From: Haladaptatus pallidirubidus
GTDB lineage: Archaea > Halobacteriota > Halobacteria > Halobacteriales > Haladaptataceae
DNA: 64,000 nucleotides
Direction: 5' to 3'
Assembly: GCF_020700235.1 (NCBI RefSeq)
Contig: NZ_CP085307.1
Location: 186,001 to 250,000 of the forward strand
The notes below the pieces were generated by a model. That model did no database searches. It was not told the origin of the DNA and saw only the letters and a program-made list of their open reading frames with translations. Each line of letters opens with the position of its first letter. Position 1 is the stretch's first letter. Position numbers and translations under genes: made by a program. Shown here one piece after another: positions 25,397-34,331 of this stretch.

Positions 25397-25800
25397 GTAC
25401 CGACCAACATTCGATCATTCCCAAGCCACTGAATCCGCGCGATTCAGCGACACTCGTCCAGCAGCTCTCCCCCGGTGATCGCGTTCGCATTACCACGACC
25501 GACCTCCCACGGACGATCCTCACAGTGCAAGAGACACACCCCGTAACGAGTCGCGCACCACAGCTTGTCCTGACGGCTCCGCCACTCACCACGACTGCAC
25601 AGAACGAAACGCAACAAGCCGTCTACCACTGCACCGCTAGGCAATCCACTTCGCCGATGACTGTTCTCGAGTACACCCACACCGCTACTGACACGACTAC
25701 TCGTTGTATCGGTTCGCTCACTACTGTCGCTCACTTTCCGCAGCTCTCCACACTAGGAGACGACACCACAGTTCCAGTGGAGGTACATACGGATGAGTGA
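25393..25800 (+). CDS. Unknown Thr-rich protein of the plasmid-like operon
   Basis: It encodes 135 residues from a GTG that overlaps the previous stop (GTGA). It is unusually rich in Thr (TTTDLPRTILTVQET, ATDTTTRC) and looks beta-rich; LSPGDRVRITTTDLPRTIL could be a small barrel. No signal peptide or known motif. Its final codons overlap the start of a 30-residue frame (25793). Confidence 0.5.
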   Translation: MSTDQHSIIPKPLNPRDSATLVQQLSPGDRVRITTTDLPRTILTVQETHPVTSRAPQLVLTAPPLTTTAQNETQQAVYHCTARQSTSPMTVLEYTHTATDTTTRCIGSLTTVAHFPQLSTLGDDTTVPVEVHTDE

Positions 25801-25885
25801 CACCACCATTTCCAGTGTATTCACCGAGGAAATCACCCTGAAACCGATAGAAACCGGGGGTTTCATTTCAGGAGGCAGTCGATAG
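25793..25885 (+). CDS. 30-residue ORF linking two operon genes
   Basis: The ATG at 25793 lies inside the last codons of the preceding gene, and the TAG (25883-25885) directly abuts the next ATG, so it bridges the gap exactly. The product starts MSDTTISSVFTEEIT and ends in a Gly-rich tail. A GGAGG at 25871-25875 serves the next gene. An internal inverted repeat, GAAACC (25850-25855) with GGTTTC (25859-25864), could fold in the mRNA. It may be a true microprotein or a coupling leader. Confidence 0.4.
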   Translation: MSDTTISSVFTEEITLKPIETGGFISGGSR

Positions 25886-27082
25886 ATGTCGGCAACAACT
25901 GACTCAGTCACCCAGCCACACCAGCCGAGTCCGAAAAACGTCCAGAAGACGTTCTGGACGGACAGCCATGGCGACGCTCAGCTTGATGCACTCGCTGCTA
26001 TCAACGACTGCTCACAAGGCGCACTCCTTCGATCGCTTGTTGAGGAGGCCTTCATCGACCGCTTTGACGATCTTGATCCCGAGCACATCGAACACGGCCG
26101 AGTGTCTGTCGAAGACCTCCAAGCGCTCGCTAACGACGAGCTCACTGTCGATGACCTTGATTTGGAAACTGAAGCACCCGAGCCTGTTGAGAAACATGAA
26201 TCCGATTCGTACTATCTCACCGTCACCCCCGACGATCTCGCCGAACCCGGCCCCGAACTCGAGTGGGATACACTTCGCGACGCGGTGAAAAATCCCGAAG
26301 ACGGTGGGTATTGGAACGACGAATTAGAAATCCACGAGAGCCGGCTCAACTCTACGACACTGAAAGCCAGTCATCGACCCGCTGCACGGATTCTCACCGG
26401 TCTTGCTCGCTCGCAAGTCTACGAGAATCGTATTGTGCCGCAGGCAACCATCGACGAGCTCATCGATGAGTACTGTCTGCATCTCACCAATCGCGTCACG
26501 GACGACGAACAAGAACGCGGGAAAGAGTATATCCGCGAAACGTACACCTCCCTCGTAGCTGACCATCTGTACGAGAACCCGTCGCCGATCGCTGAGTCCT
26601 ACTACTGTACAAAGACACAACTCCAGACGAGATTGCAGGCGGAAGTTAATACTGCTCACAGGCTAGCCCAGCAGGCCGATACGATCACTGATTTCGAGGC
26701 GTGGAAACGGGAAGAAACGAGCAAGAGCGACGCAGGCGACGAGCCGACGCGCGAACAGTGGTTCTTTGCGCTCAATAAGTGGGTGACCGAGATTCTAAAA
26801 GCGAAACAGATCGGTCGCACATGTGCCACGGAACTTCGACGGCGTGAGTACGACATTCCCACTACAAACACGGACGCGGACGATAAGACCAATTTGAACG
26901 CGGATGGAGATGAAGAGACCGCGCCGAGAGCCGACGAAGACGCTACACCCGCAACGGCATTTGACGCGCACCACGAGCATCTCTATACTGCGCGGACGGC
27001 GTTCGGCACCCTCTCGGTAGATGTGAAGGCCGAGGTCATTAATGGCCTCGACGATGCGTTGCTCGCCTTGATCGACAACTGA
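25886..27082 (+). CDS. Large unknown protein of the plasmid-like operon
   Basis: It encodes 398 residues. Near residues 20-55, KTFWTDSHGDAQLDALAAIN then CSQGALLRSLVEEAF resembles a ribbon-helix-helix-like start; the middle is helical (RLNSTTLKASHRPAARILTG, with a basic patch), and a low-complexity acidic Asp/Thr region (about 325-360) precedes a final helical domain. The layout recalls plasmid maintenance or virus regulatory proteins, but I do not recognise a family. A Shine-Dalgarno GGAGG stands 11 bases before the ATG. Last gene of the GC-rich operon. Confidence 0.55.
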   Translation: MSATTDSVTQPHQPSPKNVQKTFWTDSHGDAQLDALAAINDCSQGALLRSLVEEAFIDRFDDLDPEHIEHGRVSVEDLQALANDELTVDDLDLETEAPEPVEKHESDSYYLTVTPDDLAEPGPELEWDTLRDAVKNPEDGGYWNDELEIHESRLNSTTLKASHRPAARILTGLARSQVYENRIVPQATIDELIDEYCLHLTNRVTDDEQERGKEYIRETYTSLVADHLYENPSPIAESYYCTKTQLQTRLQAEVNTAHRLAQQADTITDFEAWKREETSKSDAGDEPTREQWFFALNKWVTEILKAKQIGRTCATELRRREYDIPTTNTDADDKTNLNADGDEETAPRADEDATPATAFDAHHEHLYTARTAFGTLSVDVKAEVINGLDDALLALIDN

Positions 27083-27090
27083 TCACAACC

Positions 27091-27127
27091 CACAGAGAAT
27101 CGCCTGCGGTCGATAGCTCTAGCTTTC
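27091..27127 (+). repeat. Degenerate repeat, copy 2
   Basis: CACAGAGAATCGCCTGCGG continuing with TCGATAGCTCTAGCTTTC resembles 24243-24276. It begins eight bases after the stop of the 398-residue gene. Both copies contain the block GGTCGA followed by TAGCT. Function is unknown. Confidence 0.3.
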
Positions 27128-27224
27128 TCACTCCAATTGTCGAGTCACCTCTCACATCTGTATTGTTGTCACCAGTTGTGGATACACACAGATTCTTGTG
27201 TTCACAGAACGGTGATGCGGATAG

Positions 27225-27665
27225 ATGGAAATTCCTGACGAATTACGCTGTCTCTTTAGCAGTGAAATTGAAGCAGAAGACGGGTCACACACGCTCACCG
27301 TACCGAGCCAAGAGATTGTGGAAGGCGACATCCAGCCAGATACCGCATACCGCGTGGCAATACTGAAACAACCATCACCAGCGGATAGCACAGCACAAGA
27401 AACAGAATCGACGACAACGCGCGACGAGAAAACTCACGATCGACAGTCGAGCAATTCAGAAGCCCCAGTCGAAAAAGGCGACCGCCAAACAGTCGAAATC
27501 GAAGGCGTCGGCGAGAAAGGCGATGGCATCGCCCGCGTCGACAATGGCTACGTGATCATCGTGCCCGACACAGAGAAACGTGACCGCGTTACTGTCGAAA
27601 TCAACAACGTCACACCCACCGTCGCTTTCGCTGAGGTCGTCGAACGAAAAGCCTACTACGAGTAG
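27225..27665 (+). CDS. TRAM-domain protein
   Basis: It encodes 146 residues. The C-terminal 65 (from about residue 82) form a TRAM domain: GDRQTVEIEGVGEKGDGIAR, then GYVIIVPDTEKRDRV and ending VAFAEVVER. TRAM domains are small beta barrels that bind RNA; short haloarchaeal TRAM proteins are thought to act as RNA chaperones or in tRNA/rRNA handling. The N-terminal 45 residues (MEIPDELRCLFSSEIE) also look folded, and a low-complexity Ser/Thr/Gln linker joins them. It stands alone on the plus strand. Confidence 0.85.
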   Translation: MEIPDELRCLFSSEIEAEDGSHTLTVPSQEIVEGDIQPDTAYRVAILKQPSPADSTAQETESTTTRDEKTHDRQSSNSEAPVEKGDRQTVEIEGVGEKGDGIARVDNGYVIIVPDTEKRDRVTVEINNVTPTVAFAEVVERKAYYE

Positions 27666-27837
27666 TTTCCGAACTTATTCTCGGAATCGTTTCCACAGAT
27701 GCTCGACTATGCCGGTCATGTCGTCTAATTCGAAGAACCAGTCAATTCGCAGTCGAACACGAGAGACCTCAGACGAGCAGACACTGAATTGCGAGGAATC
27801 CTTGAAGCCCGATCTACGTGACGACAAATCGATAGGA

Positions 27838-28315
27838 GTGATATCACTCGTTGAATCGTCGTCCAGCCACGAATCCCAATTCTTCAGAAAACCGCGCTCT
27901 CGATAGCACGAAACATCCCTCGAACAGAGTGATATCACAAATGTCGGTCTTCTTCTCGTCCACGTGATTCCAGTAAATCCGCACAGTCAATGAAATCGAA
28001 GACGGTTCTCACGGTGGGTAGCAGCGCGAAGACACACAAACCACGAAGGGACATGAACCACCGAAAAAACACGCCGTTCCGGACGACCCAGGGTCGTCCG
28101 TTCATGCAACAAGTCTACTACGGACTTCTAGAGTATATATCTATTTAAAATTTTCTCCAACTGTAATCGAGTTAATTTTGTTTAGTTGCTAGTTTTCGTG
28201 GCATTTCTCTCGTGGTACCGAAAGGTTCGCGTCTGTTGTTTGGGATTTCGTCTCCACCCCGAGACGAGTGTGGAAGAAACGTGAACGACGAGAACACAAC
28301 AGATTGTGATATCAC
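27838..28315. repeat. Three identical GTGATATCAC palindromes
   Basis: GTGATATCAC occurs at 27838-27847, 27929-27938 and 28306-28315. The flanks partly extend the symmetry (AGTGATATCACT in the first). A 10-base palindrome three times in 480 bases is not expected by chance and fits operator or replication/partition sites. No dedicated regulator is adjacent. Confidence 0.45.
28081..28099. repeat. Perfect hairpin
   Basis: GGACGACCC (28081-28089) and GGGTCGTCC (28091-28099) are exact inverted repeats around one base. It could be a terminator or the tip of a mobile-element end; no gene ends immediately before it. Confidence 0.4.
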
Positions 28316-28397
28316 TCACCTGTGGTCGACGACAGCCACGTGACCGAAAAACGCACTAAAGATCGATGGCTTCCAGCCAAAAGCAATTCGAGAGTGA

Positions 28398-28450
28398 TAG
28401 TGAACTACCCCGTCCTACGCGCTTCGCGCGTTGAGGACGGGGCTTCCTGT
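28398..28450 (+). mobile_element. Orphan right end of an IS200/IS605-type (TnpB) element
   Basis: TGAACTACCCCGTCCT leads into a long hairpin: CCCCGTCCT (28408-28416) with AGGACGGGG (28434-28442) and inner ACGCG/CGCGT around CTTCG, then GGCTTCCTG. This layout is typical of the right ends that follow tnpB genes in haloarchaea, where the same segment forms the 3' part of the guide RNA. No tnpB reading frame is left next to it, so it is a solo end or a guide-RNA relic. The identification rests on the pattern only. Confidence 0.5.
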
Positions 28451-28811
28451 TTCGATGACGCGCTTTGCAGATACAGGTGTATCTTACGTTCAGGAGGAGT
28501 TCATTCCCGGAAGTCCAACGCCGCAGAAAGAAACACCACACGGCAAGGGAAACGGATAGCAGCGGTCGATGAGACCACCCAAACAGTCAAATAATTTCAC
28601 GGAGATGTGTCCCATGGTACCGTCCTACAGAATCAAGTATGCTTGAAATCGCTTGCATCAAACACAGTCAACGAACTTGCAACGGAGGACGGCGCAAGTT
28701 TGCCAACTGGAGGAGAGCATCTTTGACACGCGGAGCCAAGGTAATCACGACATTAGAACTGCTGCTTTTGGACGACCGTGATGAGCAACTCCCAGACAGT
28801 CATTCCAACAT

Positions 28812-30185
28812 ATGACCTTACAATCATCAATCAACGAAACGCACCATACATTCGATTCCATCCAAGAGGTACTGGCAAAAGCAAATGAGAAGAAAACTGG
28901 TGATGAACTCGCTGGCATCGCTGCCGAATCGGCTGCCGAACGCGTTGCAGCCAAAGATGTTCTCAGCCGCCTCACGTTAAAAGAGCTCTACGAACAGCCA
29001 GCGATTCCATATGACGACGATGAGGTAACTCGTCTGATCATCGATTCTATTGATGAGACTGTGTACGACCACATCAAGGACTGGACCGTTTCTCAGTTGC
29101 GTGAATTTCTCGTCGATAGCCACACGACAGAGCACGAAATTGAGCAGATTCGCCCTGGCTTGACGAGCGAGATGATTGCAGCCGTCACCAAAATCATGTC
29201 CAACATGGATCTAATTCTGGTGACGTCGAAAATGGAGGTCACGGCCTACTGTAATAACACGATTGGGAAAGAGGGAACACTCTCGTTCCGTTTACAGCCC
29301 AATGATCCGACCGATGACCGTGAGAACATTCTCAACGCGATTCGGGAAGGACTCTCCTATGGCGTTGGTGACGCGGTTATCGGCATCAATCCGGTAGAGG
29401 ACGACGTTGCCCAAACGAAGCGGCTTCTGGAGGCAACGAAAGGTCTAATCGACGAATGGGAGATTCCGACGCAAAACTGTGTACTCGCCCATATTACAAC
29501 CCAAATGGAGGCGATTCGAAACGGTGCACCGGCAGACTTGCTCTTTCAGAGTCTTGCTGGTTCGGAAAAAGGGAACGATGAGTTTGGCATCGATATCGAA
29601 TTACTTGATGAAGCATACGAACTAGGAAAAGCTGCTGGAACTGGCGACGGGCCGAATTTCATGTATTTCGAGACGGGCCAAGGCTCGGAACTCTCTGCTG
29701 ATGCAGCTGCCAGCGTTGATCAAGTCACTCTTGAAGCCAGGTGTTATGGCCTCGCAAAACGATACGACCCATTTATCGTCAATACCGTCGTCGGATTCAT
29801 TGGCCCAGAATACCTTTACGACGGGAAGCAGGTTATTCGTGCAGGCTTAGAAGACGTCTTTATGGGACAGCTGAGCGGAATTTCGATGGGGATTGATGCC
29901 TGCTATACAAACCATATCCAAGCCGACCAAAACGATATTGAAAATCTCGCTGTGTTGTTAACTGCTGCTGGTACGAACTTTTTCATCTCTGTTCCGGTTA
30001 GCGATGATGTGATGCTCAACTATCAATCAAATAGTTTTCATGATGCTAGTACACTTCGAGAAATCTTCGATAAACGACCGGCCCCTGAATTCGAATCGTG
30101 GCTCGAAACAGTCGACATTCTCGAAGAAGGGGAAATGACTGCCCATGCCGGTGATTTAACCCATTTTGTGGAGGCAGACCAATGA
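28812..30185 (+). CDS. eutB: Ethanolamine ammonia-lyase large (catalytic) subunit
   Basis: It encodes 457 residues, the usual EutB length. With EutC and adenosylcobalamin it converts ethanolamine to acetaldehyde and ammonia by a radical mechanism. Characteristic stretches are VTSKMEVTAYCNNTIG, NFMYFETGQGSELSADA and GLEDVFMGQLSGISMGIDAC, with the barrel continuing through NHIQADQNDIENL. It starts at the ATG at 28812 and overlaps eutC by four bases (ATGA). No microcompartment shell, transporter or aldehyde dehydrogenase gene is adjacent. Confidence 0.95.
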   Translation: MTLQSSINETHHTFDSIQEVLAKANEKKTGDELAGIAAESAAERVAAKDVLSRLTLKELYEQPAIPYDDDEVTRLIIDSIDETVYDHIKDWTVSQLREFLVDSHTTEHEIEQIRPGLTSEMIAAVTKIMSNMDLILVTSKMEVTAYCNNTIGKEGTLSFRLQPNDPTDDRENILNAIREGLSYGVGDAVIGINPVEDDVAQTKRLLEATKGLIDEWEIPTQNCVLAHITTQMEAIRNGAPADLLFQSLAGSEKGNDEFGIDIELLDEAYELGKAAGTGDGPNFMYFETGQGSELSADAAASVDQVTLEARCYGLAKRYDPFIVNTVVGFIGPEYLYDGKQVIRAGLEDVFMGQLSGISMGIDACYTNHIQADQNDIENLAVLLTAAGTNFFISVPVSDDVMLNYQSNSFHDASTLREIFDKRPAPEFESWLETVDILEEGEMTAHAGDLTHFVEADQ

Positions 30186-30931
30186 CTGATGAAGGCAAAT
30201 CTTCGCTCCCATCACCCCCAGCAACCTTCGATAGCGGAGATGATTACTCATCGGTTGCTGAAAATAGTCCTGCTCGTCTATCTGTTGGGCGGTCAGGGCC
30301 ACGCCTACGCACTGAAACGAGCCTTCAATTTCGAGCAGATCATGCCGCCGCGCGGGATGCAGTGCTCACAAAAGTTTCTCAAGAGACAATCGACGAATTA
30401 GATCTCGTATCGATAAAAACACTGGTTTCGAATCAAGATGAGTATCTCGAAAACCCAAACAAAGGACGGGATATCTCTGCCGAGACAGCGGACGTACTTC
30501 GGTCAGAGTGTACGGTGAACCCAGACGTGCAGATCATCGTTTGTGATGGGCTCAGTTCGACTGCTGTTGAGAACAATATTCGAGACTTGTTGCCGATGGT
30601 CGAACAAGGGCTTAAATCGCGAGAGTATGACGTTGGAACATCACTATTCGTGAAATTTGGACGCGTAAACGTCATGGATGCGATTGGTGAAGAACTAAAT
30701 GCACAGTGTATTGTCAATCTCATTGGCGAACGCCCTGGATTACAGACCGCACAGAGTCTGAGTGCATACATGGTCTATAACCCGGTACGAGGAAAGTCGA
30801 CAGCAAAAAAGACGGTAATTTCGAACATTCATTCCGACGGTCTCCCTCCTGTAGAAGCAGGTGCACAGATCGTAGAATACGTTGAGAAGATGCTCAAACA
30901 CGGTGGAAGCGGGCTTGACCTCGAAAATTGA
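30182..30931 (+). CDS. eutC: Ethanolamine ammonia-lyase small subunit
   Basis: It encodes 249 residues, slightly short of the bacterial EutC (about 295). It supplies much of the cobalamin-binding site. Family stretches are RADHAAARDAVLTKV, then VCDGLSSTAVENN, FVKFGRVNVMDAIGE, LIGERPGLQTAQSLSAYMVY and PVEAGAQIVEYVEKML. The first 35 residues are Ser/Pro-rich and variable. It lies between eutB (overlap) and eutA (15-base gap). Confidence 0.93.
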   Translation: MTDEGKSSLPSPPATFDSGDDYSSVAENSPARLSVGRSGPRLRTETSLQFRADHAAARDAVLTKVSQETIDELDLVSIKTLVSNQDEYLENPNKGRDISAETADVLRSECTVNPDVQIIVCDGLSSTAVENNIRDLLPMVEQGLKSREYDVGTSLFVKFGRVNVMDAIGEELNAQCIVNLIGERPGLQTAQSLSAYMVYNPVRGKSTAKKTVISNIHSDGLPPVEAGAQIVEYVEKMLKHGGSGLDLEN

Positions 30932-30946
30932 TGCTGGGAGAGCATC

Positions 30947-32377
30947 GTGCCTAACAATCCTGAAAACCTGACCAGTGTGGGTATCGATATTGGAACGACG
31001 ACGACTCAACTCGTAGTCAGCCATCTCGAAGTAGCATCGACTGGGTTGGGGGCGACGACGATTGAAATTCATGATCGGTCACTTATTCACCAAAGCGAAA
31101 TTTACGAAACACCACTTTGTGGTCCCAAAACAATCGATGTGGATTCTGTAGTTGACATCGTGAACACAGAATTGGCGAGAGCTGGACTCTCACCGGACGA
31201 AGTCGACAGTGGTGCTGTGATCATAACAGGTGAAACGGCATACAAAGACAATGCCGAAGAGGTAGTGCATACGATTGCAGCAGACGCTGGTGACTTCGTG
31301 ATCGCGACTGCCGGGGCAGATCTTGAAGCCGTTCTTGCAGGGAGAGGCTCTGGCGCAGCTGCGTTCGCTGCAAATCACGACGCTATCGTTTCGAACGTAG
31401 ATATTGGTGGGGGAACGACGAACATCGCTGTTTTCCAGGGAGATTCACTTGTCGAAACACGCGCTATAGATGTTGGTGGACGCCTCATTGAATTCGACTC
31501 TGATGGGGCAGTTGACCGACTGTCACCGGCTGCAAAATTGCTCTGCGAAGCACACTCTATTTCGATTACGCGCGGTGATTCACCGTCAGCCGACACTCTT
31601 CGTAATCTCGGTGATGTCGCTGCTGACGTTATTATAGAAGTGCTGTCTGAATTGCCTGGCGATAATCTAACAAACCAACTCCTCATTGGTGACCCCTCGT
31701 TTGATCAACGTGAGTTCGATGAAGTATTCTTCACTGGAGGAATCGGTAAACTCATCACGGATTCTGAGGGAGCACCATCACAGTATACCTATCACGATTT
31801 CGGAGAATATCTTGCAGAAGCGATACGAAAACGCGTAAACTCGGGATCAGCGAGAGCCTCAAAAGAGGATATTCGAGCAACAGTAATTGGAGCCGGTACT
31901 CAGACGATCGAGTTCAGTGGAACGACGGTCGAAGTTCAGACAGACTTGCTCCCGTTGCATAATCTGCCAGTTGTAGCCGTGAATGACCTCTCTACAATTG
32001 AGTCACCATCTACTCTCGAGTCGAGTTTCGAGAAGTCGGTGCAAAGAGGAATCTCACTGTTTGAAGATGCAGACGGATTGGTGTTGTATCTCCCTGCGGT
32101 CGGATCATTACAGTTTGAACGTATCGAGACTATTGCTCGGGTTCTCACTGACGTATACAAACGGATGCTCAAAAAGAAACAGCCGCTTATCGTGGTTCTC
32201 CAGCAAAACTGTGCAAAGGCACTTGCACAACAAATATCATATTACTCACCTGATATCGACTTAGTAATCATAGACGAACTTAGTGTCGAAAACGGGAACT
32301 ACATCGATATTGGACGTCCAGTAATGCAGGGGCAGTCTGTTCCAGTCGTTATCAAAACGCTAGTCTTTGAACAATAA
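30947..32377 (+). CDS. eutA: Ethanolamine ammonia-lyase reactivating factor
   Basis: It encodes 476 residues from a GTG at 30947, preceded by GGGAG. EutA is an actin/Hsp70-fold ATPase that swaps damaged cobalamin out of inactivated EutBC. The phosphate-binding loops are visible: VGIDIGTTTTQLVVS near residue 9 and VSNVDIGGGTTNIAVF near residue 150, plus EVFFTGGIGKL. Having eutBCA together implies a working, B12-dependent lyase. Confidence 0.92.
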   Translation: MPNNPENLTSVGIDIGTTTTQLVVSHLEVASTGLGATTIEIHDRSLIHQSEIYETPLCGPKTIDVDSVVDIVNTELARAGLSPDEVDSGAVIITGETAYKDNAEEVVHTIAADAGDFVIATAGADLEAVLAGRGSGAAAFAANHDAIVSNVDIGGGTTNIAVFQGDSLVETRAIDVGGRLIEFDSDGAVDRLSPAAKLLCEAHSISITRGDSPSADTLRNLGDVAADVIIEVLSELPGDNLTNQLLIGDPSFDQREFDEVFFTGGIGKLITDSEGAPSQYTYHDFGEYLAEAIRKRVNSGSARASKEDIRATVIGAGTQTIEFSGTTVEVQTDLLPLHNLPVVAVNDLSTIESPSTLESSFEKSVQRGISLFEDADGLVLYLPAVGSLQFERIETIARVLTDVYKRMLKKKQPLIVVLQQNCAKALAQQISYYSPDIDLVIIDELSVENGNYIDIGRPVMQGQSVPVVIKTLVFEQ

Positions 32378-32581
32378 ATAGCAACTAGGTCACATATACG
32401 ACTGCGATGACGATGTTGCACGAATCATCCTGACGAAATCAGAGTAAATCATACTATATTTTTACATAAAATCGCTATCTTAATTCAAAAATATAGTTAT
32501 TGACTAGTAGGTGGGGGAATAGGTTGCTGGTACGATATTAGAGCCAGATGATTTTCCTACTCGGCCTTATTGGATGCATCT

Positions 32582-34201
32582 ATGCAAGAGATTGAGAGTA
32601 CATGGTATCAGGATGCTACAATCTACTCTGTCGATTTAAAAGTATTCCAAGACACAGACGAGAATGGGATTGGCGACTTTCAGGGGCTTATTGACCGTTT
32701 GGACTACTTTTCCAAATTAGGAATTGACTGCATCTGGTTGTTACCATTCTATCCGTCACCAGGGCGGGATAACGGGTACGATGTGATGGATTACTATGGA
32801 GTGGATCCACAACTTGGCACCCTTGGTGACTTTGTGGAATTCGTACGCGCTGCTGATGATCGAGGTATCCGGGTCATTATTGACTTTGTCGTGAATCACA
32901 CATCCGATCAGCACCCGTGGTTTCAAGCTGCTCGCAGCGACCCTAACTCAAAGTACAGAGACTTCTACCTCTGGGCAGATGAAAAGCCACAGATTCGCCC
33001 TGATCGTGGGCCAGTCTTCCCCGGTGAAGAAGACCACGTGTGGTCGTACGATAACGAAGCCGATGCGTACTATTATCACCGATTTTATCACTTCCAACCG
33101 GATTTGAACATTGCTAACCAAGCAGTGCGCGAGGAGGCAAAGAAGATACTTGGGTTTTGGCTGGAATTAGGCGTCGCTGGGTTCCGCATCGACGCTGCTG
33201 GATTGCTGACACAAACAAAAGGTCTCACAGAAGAACCGCTAAACGACCCACATAGCTTTCTCAAGGAGCTTCGCGAGTTTGTCTCCCGACGCCGCAGCGA
33301 CGCCGTTCTCCTGGCAGAGGCCGACACGCCACCCGCTGAATTGGGCGAGTACTTCGGTGAGAGCGATGAAATGCACCTCTTGTTGAATTTCCAACTCAAC
33401 GCGCACATACTCCTCGCATTAGCACGTGGTGAATCCGCACCGCTGACTTCAGTGCTCAAGGAACTTCCCGACCCATCCAAGAACGCTGGATGGGCGAATT
33501 TCCTACGAAATTTAGATGAGCTCAACATTGGCGCACTCACCGAGGCAGAGCAGGCAGACGTATACGAAGAGTTTGCTCCTGATGAAACGATGCGAATCTA
33601 TGATCGTGGTATTCGTCGCCGACTGGCACCGATACTCGACGGCAATGACAAGCACATTAAACTCGCTTACAGTCTCCTATTTTCGCTCCCAGGGACACCA
33701 ATCATTGTCTATGGAGACGAGATTGGGATGGGTGAGGATTTGGATCAACCGGGTCGCTTCGCCGTCCGAACACCGATGCAATGGACTGACGCGCCAAACG
33801 CCGGGTTTTCAACCGCTGACCCTGACGACCTTATTCGCCCAATTATTTCGGATGAAACCTATGCTCCAACAGAAGTAAACGTCGCCGACCGACTGGCTGA
33901 TCCTAACTCCTTACTTAACTGGATCAGTTATCTCATTCGAACCTATAATGAGTTCCCTGCACTCGCCCGAGGAGATGGAACCATCCTTAACGTGGATCAT
34001 CCAGCCGTGTTCGCTCACGCAAGTTCGCTTGCTGGCGAGACGATGGTTACAGTCCATAATCTTAGCGATGAGTCAGCCACAATTACACTCCCTCTAAATT
34101 CCAACCCAACACCCGTTTTCGGCGATGCCAATTTTGGGCCTGACGGAGATTCTTTGCACATTTCGCTCTCTTCATATGGCTACTGCTGGTTCCAGCTGTG
34201 A
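32582..34201 (+). CDS. GH13 alpha-amylase-family enzyme, trehalose-synthase-like
   Basis: It encodes 539 residues from the ATG at 32582. The order is the (beta/alpha)8 barrel, then a C-terminal all-beta domain. Conserved regions: DFVVNHTS (region I), GFRIDAA with nucleophile Asp204, LLAEAD with acid Glu246, and FLRNLDEL with Asp312. Region IV normally reads NHD; here residue 311 is Leu, so the usual substrate-binding His is missing. The FYPSPGRDNGYDV loop is like trehalose synthase (TreS). The role could be trehalose/maltose interconversion or another transglycosylation. It stands alone after the eut genes. Confidence 0.8.
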   Translation: MQEIESTWYQDATIYSVDLKVFQDTDENGIGDFQGLIDRLDYFSKLGIDCIWLLPFYPSPGRDNGYDVMDYYGVDPQLGTLGDFVEFVRAADDRGIRVIIDFVVNHTSDQHPWFQAARSDPNSKYRDFYLWADEKPQIRPDRGPVFPGEEDHVWSYDNEADAYYYHRFYHFQPDLNIANQAVREEAKKILGFWLELGVAGFRIDAAGLLTQTKGLTEEPLNDPHSFLKELREFVSRRRSDAVLLAEADTPPAELGEYFGESDEMHLLLNFQLNAHILLALARGESAPLTSVLKELPDPSKNAGWANFLRNLDELNIGALTEAEQADVYEEFAPDETMRIYDRGIRRRLAPILDGNDKHIKLAYSLLFSLPGTPIIVYGDEIGMGEDLDQPGRFAVRTPMQWTDAPNAGFSTADPDDLIRPIISDETYAPTEVNVADRLADPNSLLNWISYLIRTYNEFPALARGDGTILNVDHPAVFAHASSLAGETMVTVHNLSDESATITLPLNSNPTPVFGDANFGPDGDSLHISLSSYGYCWFQL

Positions 34202-34331
34202 ACGGTCATTCCCCCTGTCGTAATACGCGTTGCAGCTACTGCTGTCCTCGTTCAGCTCTATGCGTTTCGATACTGGGTAGTTGCAAAGCAGAAGCCAAAA
34301 CGATAATAAGAATCCTCAAATATAAATCGAT

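Larger units (their letters stand above)
27666..28811. other. Gene-poor 1.1-kb interval with palindromes and hairpins
   Basis: No convincing gene. A minus-strand frame at 27675-27938 (87 codons) lacks any recognisable domain. The interval holds three copies of the palindrome GTGATATCAC, a GGACGACCC hairpin at 28081-28099 and an IS605-type end at 28408-28442, all entered separately. It probably marks the decayed edge of mobile DNA. Confidence 0.5.

Noticed and set aside
27675..27938. 87-codon minus-strand frame after the TRAM gene
   Set aside because: No recognisable domain, no promoter seen, and two of the palindromes fall within it.
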